A model generated the notes under the pieces. That model ran no database searches. It was not told where the DNA came from and saw only the letters and a list, made by a program, of their open reading frames with translations. From positions 1,546,501-1,610,500 of the forward strand of contig NZ_KE148312.1 of assembly GCF_000238055.2 (NCBI RefSeq): 64,000 nucleotides of DNA, in the 5' to 3' direction. Origin of the DNA: Oribacterium parvum ACB1. GTDB taxonomy: Bacteria > Bacillota > Clostridia > Lachnospirales > Lachnospiraceae. Below are positions 51,884 through 60,840 of the stretch, one piece after another (positions within the stretch are counted from its first letter, which is position 1; the number at the start of each line of letters is the position of its first letter). Made by a program: the position numbers and the translations under genes.

Positions 51884-54610
51884 ATGAAAATGACAAAGAA
51901 GTGGATTCGGAAAGAGGATATGCTATCTTTCCTTTTGCCCCTTGTGACCATGCTACTTATTTTTATTGTAAAAGGAATCTTCCCTTTCGGGCAGGAGAGC
52001 TTTCTAAGGACGGATCTCTATCATCAATACGCTCCGTTTCTCAGAGAATTTCAAGCGAAATTGCAGAGTTTTTCCTCTCTAAAGTATAGCTTCAATATCG
52101 GTTTGGGCGTTAACTTTACTTCTCTTATTGCTTATTATTTGGCAAGTCCTCTGAACTTCTTTGTAATTCTGTTTCCAAAAGGGCTTGTAGTAGAATATAT
52201 CAGCTATCTCATTATCTTAAAGATAGCACTTTCCGGAATGACCGCTTCCATTTATTTGAGAAAGCATTTTCAGAAAAATGGTCTTTTTGCCGTTTTATTT
52301 TCTATGCTCTATGCACTTTCCGGTTATGTCGCCGCCTATTCTTGGAATGTGATGTGGTTGGATTGTATTTTTCTCTTTCCTCTGATTCTTTTAGGGCTGG
52401 AGGAGCTTATGGATGAGGGAAAGCCCATTCTCTATACCGTGAGCCTGGCACTCGCAATTTTATCCAATTATTATATCAGTATCATGATCTGCCTTTTTCT
52501 GATTCTCTATTTCGTGAGCAGGCTTTTTTATGCTGCAGTAACAGACGTAAGGGACTTGGGAAGGCAAACAGGACGCTTTGCTTTGTACTCGCTCCTTTCC
52601 GGAATTATGGCCGGCATCCTGCTTTTACCTGCTTTTTTTGCTTTGCGTTTGACTGCATCGGCAAGTATTTCCTTTCCGAAGACCCTGATTCAGTATTTTA
52701 GCATTATCGATATGATGGCAAGACTCTTTCCTTTTGTGGAAACAGAGCAGGGCTTAAAGCATTGGCCCAATATCTATGCAGGAACCTTGAGTTTGTTTAT
52801 TTTACCCTTATACTACAAAAATCCCGCCATCCAGAAGAAGAAAAAAATCATTTACGCTGCTTTTATGCTCTTTTTCTTCATGAGTTTTTCCGTAAATGCT
52901 TTGAATTTTATCTGGCACGGCTTCCATTATCCGAACAGTCTGCCGGCAAGACAAAGCTTTATTTTTATATTCCTTCTGATTATGCAGGGGGCGGAGTGGT
53001 TTTTGAAACGAAAGACCAGTGCTAAGAAAGATCTTTCATTTGCTTTGTTTTTAAGTTTTTCCTTTGTGATTCTTTGCCAGAAGCTGATTACGGAGGAGGC
53101 ATTTCACTGGTCTGTATTTTACCTGACTCTCCTTTTTCTTTTTCTCTTTTATCTGCTCTTTTATCTTGAAAAGAGAGGTATGGAAGTACGGATTACTGAG
53201 ATTCTGTTGATTGCACTTTGTTTTGTGGAACTAAGCATCAATATGGCGGTGACTTCCGTTCCGACGACGAGTCGAGCAGCGTATCTCGAAGGATCGAAGG
53301 AAAGTTCTAAGATTTTGAAGGAGCTTCGAAGAGAAGATTCCGGATTTTATAGATTTATTCGGGAAGATGCGAAGACCAAGGATGACGGTGCATTGATGCA
53401 ATACCACAGTGCGTCCGTCTTTTCATCGACAGCTTATGGAGATATGTCGGATTGGTATACGGAGCTAGGGATGGAGGCCTCTACCAATGCATATTCAATC
53501 AATGGGGCCAGTCCTCTGATGAAGAGCTTATTGGGCATAAAATATGAAATTTTGAAAAAAGAACCGAAGCATGCGGAAGATAAGGGTCTTTCCTACCTGT
53601 CCGGAGTAGGAGAGTATCGTTTATATGAAAATCACTTCGCGCTTCCCTTGGCCTATCTTCTTAGTAAAAAGGAGTTGGACGCTTTTGATCTTCATGCAGG
53701 GACTCCTGCATTGGTACAGAATTCTATTTCCGGAGCACTCGGTGCAGAGGATATATTCACAACCATACTCGGGAAAATGGATTCTTCCTCTTATTACTTT
53801 ACTGTAGAAAAGTCGTCGGAAATTTATGTTTATGTCAATAATGATAAGGTAAAGGAAGTGAAGGCAATCCTTCCCGGCGATGAAAAGAACTTTGAACATG
53901 TTGACCGGGGATATTTTCTTTCCCTCGGATATTTGGAGGCCGGTACGGAAGTGGAGCTGAAATCACTGACCACGGGTGAAAATATGGACGCGACGGTATA
54001 TTCCTTTTCCTATGAGGTACTTGGAGAAATTACGGACATGCTTTCCGGCCGTGCAATGGAATTGGATAAGTGGAGGGATGGCTATGTGAAGGGAAAAATT
54101 ACTGCAGGATCCGATGCGGTTCTTTTCACATCTATCCCTTATGATCCGGGCTGGAAGGTCAAGGTTGACGGTAAACGCATCGAGACGGAAAAAAGCTTTT
54201 CCGCATTTTTGGGAATTCCGTTAACTGCAGGTGATCACGAAATCGAGATGCGTTTTGTACCGGAGGGATATTATTTAGGAATTCTTTTCAGTATCGGTGC
54301 AATCCTATTCTTTGTTTTGCTTCTCTTTATGAAGAAAAGGTGGGATAGCGAGGAGGCGTACTACATAAGACCGGAGCGAATAGAGAGAAGACCGGAAAGA
54401 CGAGAGAAAAAAGAGGAAAGAAAAGAAGAGCTTTCTAATGAAAGTAAGAATCAGGAAGCTTTGGAGGAGGAAGAAAAAAACAGTAATGTGCCTGTCGGAG
54501 CCAATGGACGAAGTCGAAAAAGAGGCAATGAACTTGCCCCGTACCGAGGAAATCTGCCAAGAGGAAGAAGCCGCTCACAAGTAGTGGAAAAAATGGAAGT
54601 AAAAGAGTAG
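51884..54610 (+). CDS. YfhO family multi-pass membrane protein
   Basis: I favour ATG 51884 (908 residues), five bases after GAGG; GTG 51878 and ATG 51890 are also possible. About twelve to fourteen membrane helices fill residues 10-470, and the early motif FLRTDLYHQYAPF is typical. A large outside domain (about 475-790) and a last helix (about 800-820) follow. YfhO proteins resemble GT-C glycosyltransferases and in Bacillus and Listeria are linked to teichoic acid glycosylation. The final 85 or so residues are a highly charged cytosolic tail with RRPERREKK and GRSRKRGNE, longer than I expect for the family. Confidence 0.9.
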   Translation: MKMTKKWIRKEDMLSFLLPLVTMLLIFIVKGIFPFGQESFLRTDLYHQYAPFLREFQAKLQSFSSLKYSFNIGLGVNFTSLIAYYLASPLNFFVILFPKGLVVEYISYLIILKIALSGMTASIYLRKHFQKNGLFAVLFSMLYALSGYVAAYSWNVMWLDCIFLFPLILLGLEELMDEGKPILYTVSLALAILSNYYISIMICLFLILYFVSRLFYAAVTDVRDLGRQTGRFALYSLLSGIMAGILLLPAFFALRLTASASISFPKTLIQYFSIIDMMARLFPFVETEQGLKHWPNIYAGTLSLFILPLYYKNPAIQKKKKIIYAAFMLFFFMSFSVNALNFIWHGFHYPNSLPARQSFIFIFLLIMQGAEWFLKRKTSAKKDLSFALFLSFSFVILCQKLITEEAFHWSVFYLTLLFLFLFYLLFYLEKRGMEVRITEILLIALCFVELSINMAVTSVPTTSRAAYLEGSKESSKILKELRREDSGFYRFIREDAKTKDDGALMQYHSASVFSSTAYGDMSDWYTELGMEASTNAYSINGASPLMKSLLGIKYEILKKEPKHAEDKGLSYLSGVGEYRLYENHFALPLAYLLSKKELDAFDLHAGTPALVQNSISGALGAEDIFTTILGKMDSSSYYFTVEKSSEIYVYVNNDKVKEVKAILPGDEKNFEHVDRGYFLSLGYLEAGTEVELKSLTTGENMDATVYSFSYEVLGEITDMLSGRAMELDKWRDGYVKGKITAGSDAVLFTSIPYDPGWKVKVDGKRIETEKSFSAFLGIPLTAGDHEIEMRFVPEGYYLGILFSIGAILFFVLLLFMKKRWDSEEAYYIRPERIERRPERREKKEERKEELSNESKNQEALEEEEKNSNVPVGANGRSRKRGNELAPYRGNLPRGRSRSQVVEKMEVKE

Positions 54611-54681
54611 AATGGAGGGAAAGAAGAGACTGTATCTAGACTTATGCTGTGAACTCAAAAAACATAAAGGAGGAAGACTGA

Positions 54682-55338
54682 ATGGAGAAGCAGTATGGAA
54701 GTACGGAAATGCAGGAACGTTTAGGAGAAGAGAAGATTAAGGATTTTTTGGAGGCCCTTTCCTCTAAGAGTCCGGTTCCGGGCGGAGGCGGTGCGGTAGC
54801 GCTATCGGCAGCCTTGGGATTTTCTCTTGCACTCATGGTGGGAAATCTCACCCTGGGCAAGAAGAAATATGCCGATTATGAAGAATGTCTGCAGGGAAGG
54901 ATGAAGGAATGGGAAGAAGCGAAGCAATCCGCTTTACGATTTGCCAAGGCGGATGAAGAAGTATTCTATCCCTTGTCTCAGGCTTATTCTCTTCCGAAGG
55001 AGACAGAAGAAGAAAAAAAGCATTATGAAGAGCAGATGGAAGAGTGTCTTAAGAAAGCCTCTCTTGTTCCCTTGCATCTTCTACAGCTTTGTGCAGGAAA
55101 GGCAGACAGTTTCTTGGAATTGGCAAAGAACGGATCTCGAATTGCTATCTCGGACGTTGGGGTAGGGGCATCCTTTCTCATTACCGCTATGCGTGGAGCA
55201 GCTTTGAATGTACGCATTAATACCAATCTTATGAAAAATGCGGAAACGAAGAAGAAGAGAGAAGACGCGGTTGAAGAAGCCTTACAGAAGCTAAAGGTTT
55301 TGGAAGAGGCAATTCAGACAGTAGAAAAAGCAATCTAG
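54682..55338 (+). CDS. fchA: Methenyltetrahydrofolate cyclohydrolase FchA
   Basis: 218 residues, all helical, matching the cyclodeaminase/cyclohydrolase family. The signature SPVPGGGGAVALSAALG near residues 31-47 and the VGNLTLGKKKY segment are clear. It hydrolyses 5,10-methenyl-THF to 10-formyl-THF. folD lies 45 bases downstream and its protein lacks the usual cyclohydrolase lysine, so FchA probably carries that step. Ribosome site AAAGGAGGA. Confidence 0.93.
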   Translation: MEKQYGSTEMQERLGEEKIKDFLEALSSKSPVPGGGGAVALSAALGFSLALMVGNLTLGKKKYADYEECLQGRMKEWEEAKQSALRFAKADEEVFYPLSQAYSLPKETEEEKKHYEEQMEECLKKASLVPLHLLQLCAGKADSFLELAKNGSRIAISDVGVGASFLITAMRGAALNVRINTNLMKNAETKKKREDAVEEALQKLKVLEEAIQTVEKAI

Positions 55339-55383
55339 CCGGGGATTTTCCCCTATTTTATACATAGCAGAAAGGGAAGCACT

Positions 55384-56226
55384 ATGGAAGAATTAAGAGG
55401 AAAAGAGTTAGTAGAGAAAATCAAGGCGGAATGTCTCGGCTTTGTGCAAGAGCATCATTGTATTCCGACTCTGGCAGTTTTGAGGGTAGGAGAGAAAGAA
55501 TCGGATATTGCTTATGAGCAGTCCGTTAAGAAGCGCTTTCAGGGTTTTGGCTTGGAGGTAAAGGACTATCATTTGGATGCGAATTGCAGTAATGAAGAAT
55601 TCATGAAGGTCTTTCGTTTTTTAAACGACGATCCGGAGATTCACGGTATTTTGGTATTCCGTCCTCTTCCGAAGCAGATCAATGAAGAAGAAATGCTGCG
55701 TTACATGAAGAAAGAGAAGGATTTGGACGGCATTACGAGAGAGAATCTTGCAGGTCTTCTCCTACAGGACGAAAATGCCTTTGCACCCTGTACTGCCGAG
55801 GCGGTTATGCAGCTTTGCAAGCATTTTGAAATCCCGCTTGCCGGAAAAGAGGTCTGCATTATCGGACGTTCTCTCGTGGTAGGAAAGCCCTTGGCGATTT
55901 TGATGCTCAATCAAAATGCTACGGTTACCGTCTGCCATTCCAAGACGGAAAACATCAAAGAGGTTTGTAAGAGAGCCGATGTTTTGGTTGCGGCAATAGG
56001 TAGAGCCAAAGCCATCGGATCCTCCTATTGTAAGGAAGGCGCTACCGTAATCGACGTGGGAATCAACGTGGATGAAGAAGGGAACCTTTGCGGAGACGTA
56101 GACTTTGATACCATGAAGACGGTGGCGGATAAGCTTACACCGGTTCCGGGAGGCTTGGGACTTGTGACAACGGCTGTTTTGGCGCAGCATCTCGTGAGGG
56201 CTTATCAGCTTCTAGAAGAAAAATAA
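55384..56226 (+). CDS. folD: Methylenetetrahydrofolate dehydrogenase FolD
   Basis: 280 residues, normal length. The dinucleotide-binding motif IGRSLVVGKPLAILML (160-175 region), HSKTENI, DVGINVDEEGNL and VPGGLGLVTTAVL are conserved. In bifunctional FolD the catalytic Lys sits four residues after the Tyr of the SxxYxxxK motif (E. coli Lys54, human Lys56). Here that position, counting from Tyr44, is Val48, with Lys at 49 and 50. I infer it is mainly a dehydrogenase, with the cyclohydrolase step done by the adjacent FchA. Confidence 0.94.
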   Translation: MEELRGKELVEKIKAECLGFVQEHHCIPTLAVLRVGEKESDIAYEQSVKKRFQGFGLEVKDYHLDANCSNEEFMKVFRFLNDDPEIHGILVFRPLPKQINEEEMLRYMKKEKDLDGITRENLAGLLLQDENAFAPCTAEAVMQLCKHFEIPLAGKEVCIIGRSLVVGKPLAILMLNQNATVTVCHSKTENIKEVCKRADVLVAAIGRAKAIGSSYCKEGATVIDVGINVDEEGNLCGDVDFDTMKTVADKLTPVPGGLGLVTTAVLAQHLVRAYQLLEEK

Positions 56227-56270
56227 ACTTAGTCTTGTAAAGATTGTTAAATACTGAATCCATAATAAAG

Positions 56271-56321
56271 CGATTTCCCGGTTGCCGGGGTGAAAAACCG
56301 GCAATTGGGAGGTCGTTTTTT
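56271..56321 (+). terminator. Strong terminator after folD
   Basis: An 18-base arm (56271-56288) pairs with 56298-56315 (CGATTTCCCGGTTGCCGG with CCGGCAATTGGGAGGTCG, a few G-U pairs and mismatches), followed by T's. Confidence 0.92.
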
Positions 56322-56558
56322 GTGTAGGAAGGATGTTGGGAACTTTACAACCTCATTTTCATAACAATTACAATATTTGAAAAAGGACTCAAATTGTTGA
56401 TTCCATGCGAAATAGTAGAGGATATGGAGAGAGGTTTTGTGAATAATGAAGAATACTGCATTTAATTTAGTGCATACTTTGTGCATTAGTGAATTTTGCT
56501 CTGCTTCATAGTATAATTCATTTTGGTTTATTTATTGATTTTTTTGGGAGGTAAAAAG
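56322..56558 (+). promoter_or_regulatory. Upstream region of the rnf operon with a -10 box
   Basis: About 240 AT-rich bases without a gene. A perfect TATAAT lies at 56512-56517, 42 bases before rnfC, but no good -35 box is in place, which suggests an activator-dependent promoter. Two GTGCAT words (56470-56475 and 56481-56486) lie in the -35 zone. I found no complete Rex operator. Confidence 0.5.
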
Positions 56559-57962
56559 ATGGGTGTTTCCACTTTTAAGGGTGGTGTCCACCCCTATGAT
56601 GGAAAAGAATTGGCGATGGATAAAGCCATTGTCGATTTGCGTCCTGAGGGGCTGATGGTCTATCCCCTGTCTCAGCATATAGGTGCTCCTGCAACACCTC
56701 TTGTACAAAAGGGTGATAGAGTGCTGATGGGACAGAAAATAGCAGAAGCGACAGGTTTTATTTCTGCCCCGGTGATTTCTTCCGTTTCCGGTACGGTGAA
56801 GAGCATTGAAAAGAGACTGACCGTAGGCGGTAGCATGGTGGAGTCTGTTGTGGTAGAGAACGACCAGGAATATGAGACGATTCCGGGCTTTGGGGAGAAG
56901 AGAGATTATACCAAGCTTTCTAAAGAAGAAATCGTGCAGATTGTAAAAGATGCCGGTATCGTAGGCTTAGGCGGAGCAGGATTTCCTACTTCCGTGAAGC
57001 TTTGCCCGAAGAATCCGGATAAGATTGATTATTTCTTGGCTAATGCAGTGGAGTGTGAGCCTTATCTTACTTCCGACTACCGAGATATGCTGGAAACACC
57101 GGAAAAGCTTATCGGCGGTTTAAAGGTCGTGCTTTCTCTTTTTCCGAATGCGAAGGGAAAGATTTGTATTGAGGACAACAAGCCGGAAGCCATTCGCATT
57201 TTGACTGAGATGACGAAGGATGAAGCGAATATCGAAGTCGTTTCTTTAAAAACTCGCTATCCGCAGGGAGGAGAGCGTCAGCTGATTTATGCTGTTACAG
57301 GAAGAAAGATTAATTTCTCTATTCTTCCGGCAGATAAGGGCGTACTGGTAAACAATACAGATACGCTTATTGCGATCTATGAGGCAGTTTGCGAATCAAA
57401 GCCTCTCGTAAGAAGAATTCTTACGGTTACGGGAGACGCTGTGGCGCATCCCGGAAACTTCCGTGTACCTCTCGGAACTAATTATCAGCAACTCGTGGAT
57501 GCTGCGGGCGGATTTACCGAAGAGCCGGAAAAAATCATTTCCGGAGGACCTATGATGGGGATGTCTTTATTTAAGCTGGATGTTCCCGTGACAAAGAATT
57601 CCAGCTCGATTTTGGCATTTAAAGAAGATCAGGTTTCTAAAGAGCCTGTTACCCCTTGCATTAACTGCGGTCGTTGTGCTGTTGCTTGTCCGACCAATTT
57701 GATGCCGGTCATGATGATGAAGGCTGTTTTACAGAAGGATATCAATCGCTTCACGGCTCTCTATGGAACAGAGTGTATTGAATGCGGATGTTGCGCCTAT
57801 GTTTGTCCGGCAAAACGGCCTTTGACACAGGGCTTTAAAGAAATGAAGAGAAGAATCAAGTCGGAAATGGCTAGAAAAGCCGCAGCGGAAAAGAAAGCTG
57901 CAGAAGAAAAGAAAGTTGCAGAGGAAAAGAAAGCCGCAGAAGAAAAGAAAGGGGAAGCTTAA
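56559..57962 (+). CDS. rnfC: Rnf complex subunit C
   Basis: Start at ATG 56559 (467 residues), six bases after GGGAGGT. RnfC starts with the MGVSTFKGGVHPYDGK segment and has a Complex I 51-kDa-like core with VGLGGAGFPTSVKL (NADH/FMN site) and VNNTDTLIAIYEAV. Two [4Fe-4S] motifs follow: CINCGRCAVACP and CIECGCCAYVCP. The lysine/alanine-rich tail repeats EEKKxAEEKK. It is the electron entry or exit subunit facing the cytosol, coupling ferredoxin to NAD. Confidence 0.97.
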   Translation: MGVSTFKGGVHPYDGKELAMDKAIVDLRPEGLMVYPLSQHIGAPATPLVQKGDRVLMGQKIAEATGFISAPVISSVSGTVKSIEKRLTVGGSMVESVVVENDQEYETIPGFGEKRDYTKLSKEEIVQIVKDAGIVGLGGAGFPTSVKLCPKNPDKIDYFLANAVECEPYLTSDYRDMLETPEKLIGGLKVVLSLFPNAKGKICIEDNKPEAIRILTEMTKDEANIEVVSLKTRYPQGGERQLIYAVTGRKINFSILPADKGVLVNNTDTLIAIYEAVCESKPLVRRILTVTGDAVAHPGNFRVPLGTNYQQLVDAAGGFTEEPEKIISGGPMMGMSLFKLDVPVTKNSSSILAFKEDQVSKEPVTPCINCGRCAVACPTNLMPVMMMKAVLQKDINRFTALYGTECIECGCCAYVCPAKRPLTQGFKEMKRRIKSEMARKAAAEKKAAEEKKVAEEKKAAEEKKGEA

Positions 57963-57965
57963 ATT

Positions 57966-58904
57966 ATGAAAATGTTACAAATTTCATCCAGTCCCCATAT
58001 TAGAGAGGACGTGCGTTCTTCAGAACTTATGCGGGATGTTGTGATTGCCATGCTTCCAACAGCAATTTACGGTAGTTTGCAATGGGGCTTCCATGCTTTC
58101 TTTGTTGTGGTTTTGACTACCTTGGCGGCAGTTTTGACGGAACTTGTGTATCAGAAAGCGATGAAGCTTCCCGTGACGATAAACGATTGGTCCGCAGCAG
58201 TAACAGGTATGATTCTTGCTTTAAACTGTCCGCCAAACATTCCGTTTTGGATTCCTGTTGTAGGATCTGTTTTTGCCATTATTGTGGTGAAGCAGCTTTA
58301 CGGAGGGCTGGGGGCTAACTTTATGAATCCGGCTCTTGCGGCACGTTGTTTTCTTCTCATTTCCTTTGCGGGAAAGATGACAACCTTTACCGGAGTGGGA
58401 ACGGATGCAGTAGCTACCGCGACTCCGCTTGCGGTTTTAAAGGCGAGTCCCACAGCAACACCGGATTTAATGAATATGTTCCTTGGCAGAATTCCGGGAA
58501 CAATCGGAGAAGTTTCGAAGATCTGTCTCCTTATCGGTGCACTCTACTTAATTATTCGGAAGGTGATTTCTCCAAAGATGCCTTTAATCTATATCGGAAC
58601 AGTTGCCCTTTTTACCTTACTTTTCGGAAAGGGAGGGGCAAGTCCCGAGTATCTCTTTTCGGAAATTCTTGGCGGAGGTCTGATCTTTGGTGCCTTTTTT
58701 ATGCTGACGGATTATGTAACTTCTCCGATTACACCCCTGGGACAAGTGATTTTCGCTGTTCTTGCCGGTCTTTTAACCGGGCTTTTCCGTTTGTATGGCG
58801 GATCGGCAGAGGGAGTATCCTACGCGATTATCCTTTCCAACATTGTAGTTCCGATTATCAATAATAAGACAGTCCCGAAGGCATTTGGAAGGGAGGGTAA
58901 ATAA
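57966..58904 (+). CDS. rnfD: Rnf complex subunit D
   Basis: 312 residues, about nine to ten membrane helices. The covalent FMN threonine lies in ATATPLAV, and GGLGANFMNPALAARCF is a family landmark. It is a membrane core subunit of the ion-pumping ferredoxin:NAD oxidoreductase. It starts three bases after rnfC. Confidence 0.96.
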   Translation: MKMLQISSSPHIREDVRSSELMRDVVIAMLPTAIYGSLQWGFHAFFVVVLTTLAAVLTELVYQKAMKLPVTINDWSAAVTGMILALNCPPNIPFWIPVVGSVFAIIVVKQLYGGLGANFMNPALAARCFLLISFAGKMTTFTGVGTDAVATATPLAVLKASPTATPDLMNMFLGRIPGTIGEVSKICLLIGALYLIIRKVISPKMPLIYIGTVALFTLLFGKGGASPEYLFSEILGGGLIFGAFFMLTDYVTSPITPLGQVIFAVLAGLLTGLFRLYGGSAEGVSYAIILSNIVVPIINNKTVPKAFGREGK

Positions 58905-58905
58905 G

Positions 58906-59514
58906 ATGAAGAAAGATTCCTTTATCAAAGATGCACTTGTTTTAACGGCAATTACCCTCATTTCCGGTTTGCTTCTCGGTGCGGTTTACGGAGCAACAAA
59001 AGATACTATTGCGGAAGCAATCAGGCAGAAGACGAATGCTGCCTATAAAGTAGTTCTCGATGCACATGATTATGATGCGGACAGTCTTAAGGAAAAGCTG
59101 GAACAGGCAACAACGGAGGGAAAACTTGCCGCAAACAACGGTAATGCAAGCCTTTCCGAAGCCATTCTTGCGAAGGATGAGTCCGGAAATATTGTAGGCT
59201 ATGTACTTAAGGGACAAGCTGCCGGCTACGGCGGAGCGGTTGTGGTCGTAGTGGGGGTAAGCAGTGATTTAAAGGTGACGGGCATTTCCTTCCCGGAGAC
59301 ACTTCCTGAGACTGCCGGTCTTGGACAGAAGGCGACTCTTCCGGAGTTCTATGAGCAGTTCAAAGGAAAAGGCACGAAACTTTCCGTAAAGAAGGGCGGC
59401 GGAGCCGGTGAAAATGAAATTGATGCCATATCCGGTGCGACGATTACGAGTACCGCTGTTACCAATGTAGTCAATGCTGCCACGGAGTTTGTGGAAGAAT
59501 ATGCGGAAAAGTAG
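58906..59514 (+). CDS. rnfG: Rnf complex subunit G
   Basis: Start at ATG 58906 (202 residues), after GGGAGG; a start 21 bases earlier would overlap rnfD. One N-terminal membrane helix (about 10-30) anchors an extracytoplasmic FMN-binding domain. The flavin is held by the threonine of SGATITSTAV near residue 178. It passes electrons between RnfD and the rest of the complex. Confidence 0.95.
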   Translation: MKKDSFIKDALVLTAITLISGLLLGAVYGATKDTIAEAIRQKTNAAYKVVLDAHDYDADSLKEKLEQATTEGKLAANNGNASLSEAILAKDESGNIVGYVLKGQAAGYGGAVVVVVGVSSDLKVTGISFPETLPETAGLGQKATLPEFYEQFKGKGTKLSVKKGGGAGENEIDAISGATITSTAVTNVVNAATEFVEEYAEK

Positions 59515-59524
59515 GGAGGGGATT

Positions 59525-60220
59525 ATGAATAAATATTTAGAAAGAATTACAAACGGAATATTTAAAGAGAACCCGACCTTTATCATCATGCTGGGAATGT
59601 GTCCGACTTTGGCAACTACGACCAGTTCGATGAACGGACTTGGAATGGGACTTTCCACACTGGCAGTTCTGATGTTTTCGAACTTGGTCATCTCCGCCTT
59701 AAGAAAGGTCATTCCGGAGAGAATGAGATTACCCGGAGAAATTGTTATAGTGGCATCGTTGGTGACCATTGTGCAGCTCCTTATTCAGGCCTATGTGCCA
59801 TCTATATATGAGGCGCTGGGTATTTATATTCCGCTTATTGTGGTAAACTGCATTATTTTAGGAAGAGCAGAGTCCTATGCACTCTTTAACGGACCCTTAC
59901 TTTCTTTCTGCGACGGACTCGGTATGGGACTCGGCTTCACCTTTGCATTAGTGATTATCGGTACGGTGCGTGAGCTTATCGGATCCGGAAGCATTTTCGG
60001 CTTTCGTATCATTCCGGAAGCGTACAATATCAGTATCTTTGTTTTGGCACCGGGAGCGTTCCTCGTTTTGGCGATGCTGACCGCGATCCAAAACAAACTT
60101 CGTCTGCCCTCCGCGACGAACGGAGATGCCGTGCAGAGCGAGTTCGTATGTAGCGGAAATTGTATGGGATGTTTCTCGGATTGTAAGACGGAAAATAAGG
60201 AGAAGGAGGAGACGGTATGA
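59525..60220 (+). CDS. rnfE: Rnf complex subunit E
   Basis: Start at ATG 59525 (231 residues), preceded by GGGAGGGG. Six membrane helices, with NPTFIIMLGMCPTLA near the start and the paired-cysteine region conserved in the RnfA/RnfE pair. The C-terminus has several cysteines (FVCSGNCMGCFSDC), an unusual tail that could hold a metal or disulfide. It overlaps rnfA by four bases. Confidence 0.95.
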   Translation: MNKYLERITNGIFKENPTFIIMLGMCPTLATTTSSMNGLGMGLSTLAVLMFSNLVISALRKVIPERMRLPGEIVIVASLVTIVQLLIQAYVPSIYEALGIYIPLIVVNCIILGRAESYALFNGPLLSFCDGLGMGLGFTFALVIIGTVRELIGSGSIFGFRIIPEAYNISIFVLAPGAFLVLAMLTAIQNKLRLPSATNGDAVQSEFVCSGNCMGCFSDCKTENKEKEETV

Positions 60221-60831
60221 AAGACTTACTCTTAATTGCCATTAAGTATTCCTTGGTGAGCAACGTAGTACTTTCCCAATTCTTGGGAATCTGTCCCTTC
60301 CTCGGTGTTTCCAAGAAGACGGAGTCCTCAAAAGGTATGGGAGGAGCGGTTATTTTCGTTATTGTAATCGCGTCCGTCATTACACACGGGATTTATGTGA
60401 CTTTCCTTGCGGCTTCCGGCCCGCTTTGTCAGGCCCTTGGCTTAAAGGACGGTCTGGAATATTTAAACACCATTGTATTTATCTTGGTGATTGCCGCTCT
60501 TGTGCAGTTTGTAGAGATGTTTTTAAAGAAAAATATTCCTTCTCTCTACGAGTCTTTGGGAGTATATCTTCCCTTGATTACGACAAACTGTGCGGTACTT
60601 GGTGTAGCTTTAAACAATGTCTCTTATGGTTATAACTTGGCGGAGAGCTTTGTCTATGGACTGGGAATTTCGGTGGGGTTTGCTTTGGCACTCCTTCTTA
60701 TGGCGGGGATACGAGAAAATATTATCGAAGGAAATGATCGTATTCCTCATTCTTTCCAAGGATCACCCATCGTTTTGATTACAGCTTGTCTTATGGCGAT
60801 TGCTTTCTTCGGCTTCGGCGGATTAATTTAA
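60217..60831 (+). CDS. rnfA: Rnf complex subunit A
   Basis: 204 residues, six membrane helices, homologous to RnfE but in inverted topology. The motif VVLSQFLGICPFLGVSKK and TTNCAVLGVAL, each with a cysteine near the membrane middle, match the RnfA/E site of a membrane [2Fe-2S] cluster. Start overlaps the rnfE stop by four bases (ATGA). Confidence 0.96.
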   Translation: MKDLLLIAIKYSLVSNVVLSQFLGICPFLGVSKKTESSKGMGGAVIFVIVIASVITHGIYVTFLAASGPLCQALGLKDGLEYLNTIVFILVIAALVQFVEMFLKKNIPSLYESLGVYLPLITTNCAVLGVALNNVSYGYNLAESFVYGLGISVGFALALLLMAGIRENIIEGNDRIPHSFQGSPIVLITACLMAIAFFGFGGLI

Positions 60832-60840
60832 GGAGGGATT

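Noticed and set aside
56322-56440. Rex (redox) operator upstream of rnfC
   Set aside because: TTGTTAA-like and TTGTGAA-like half sites occur near 56245 and 56437, but neither has a matching second half with the right spacing.
58082-58864. Serine/cysteine-rich alternative frames inside rnfD
   Set aside because: They overlap a fully conserved membrane subunit and have no independent support.
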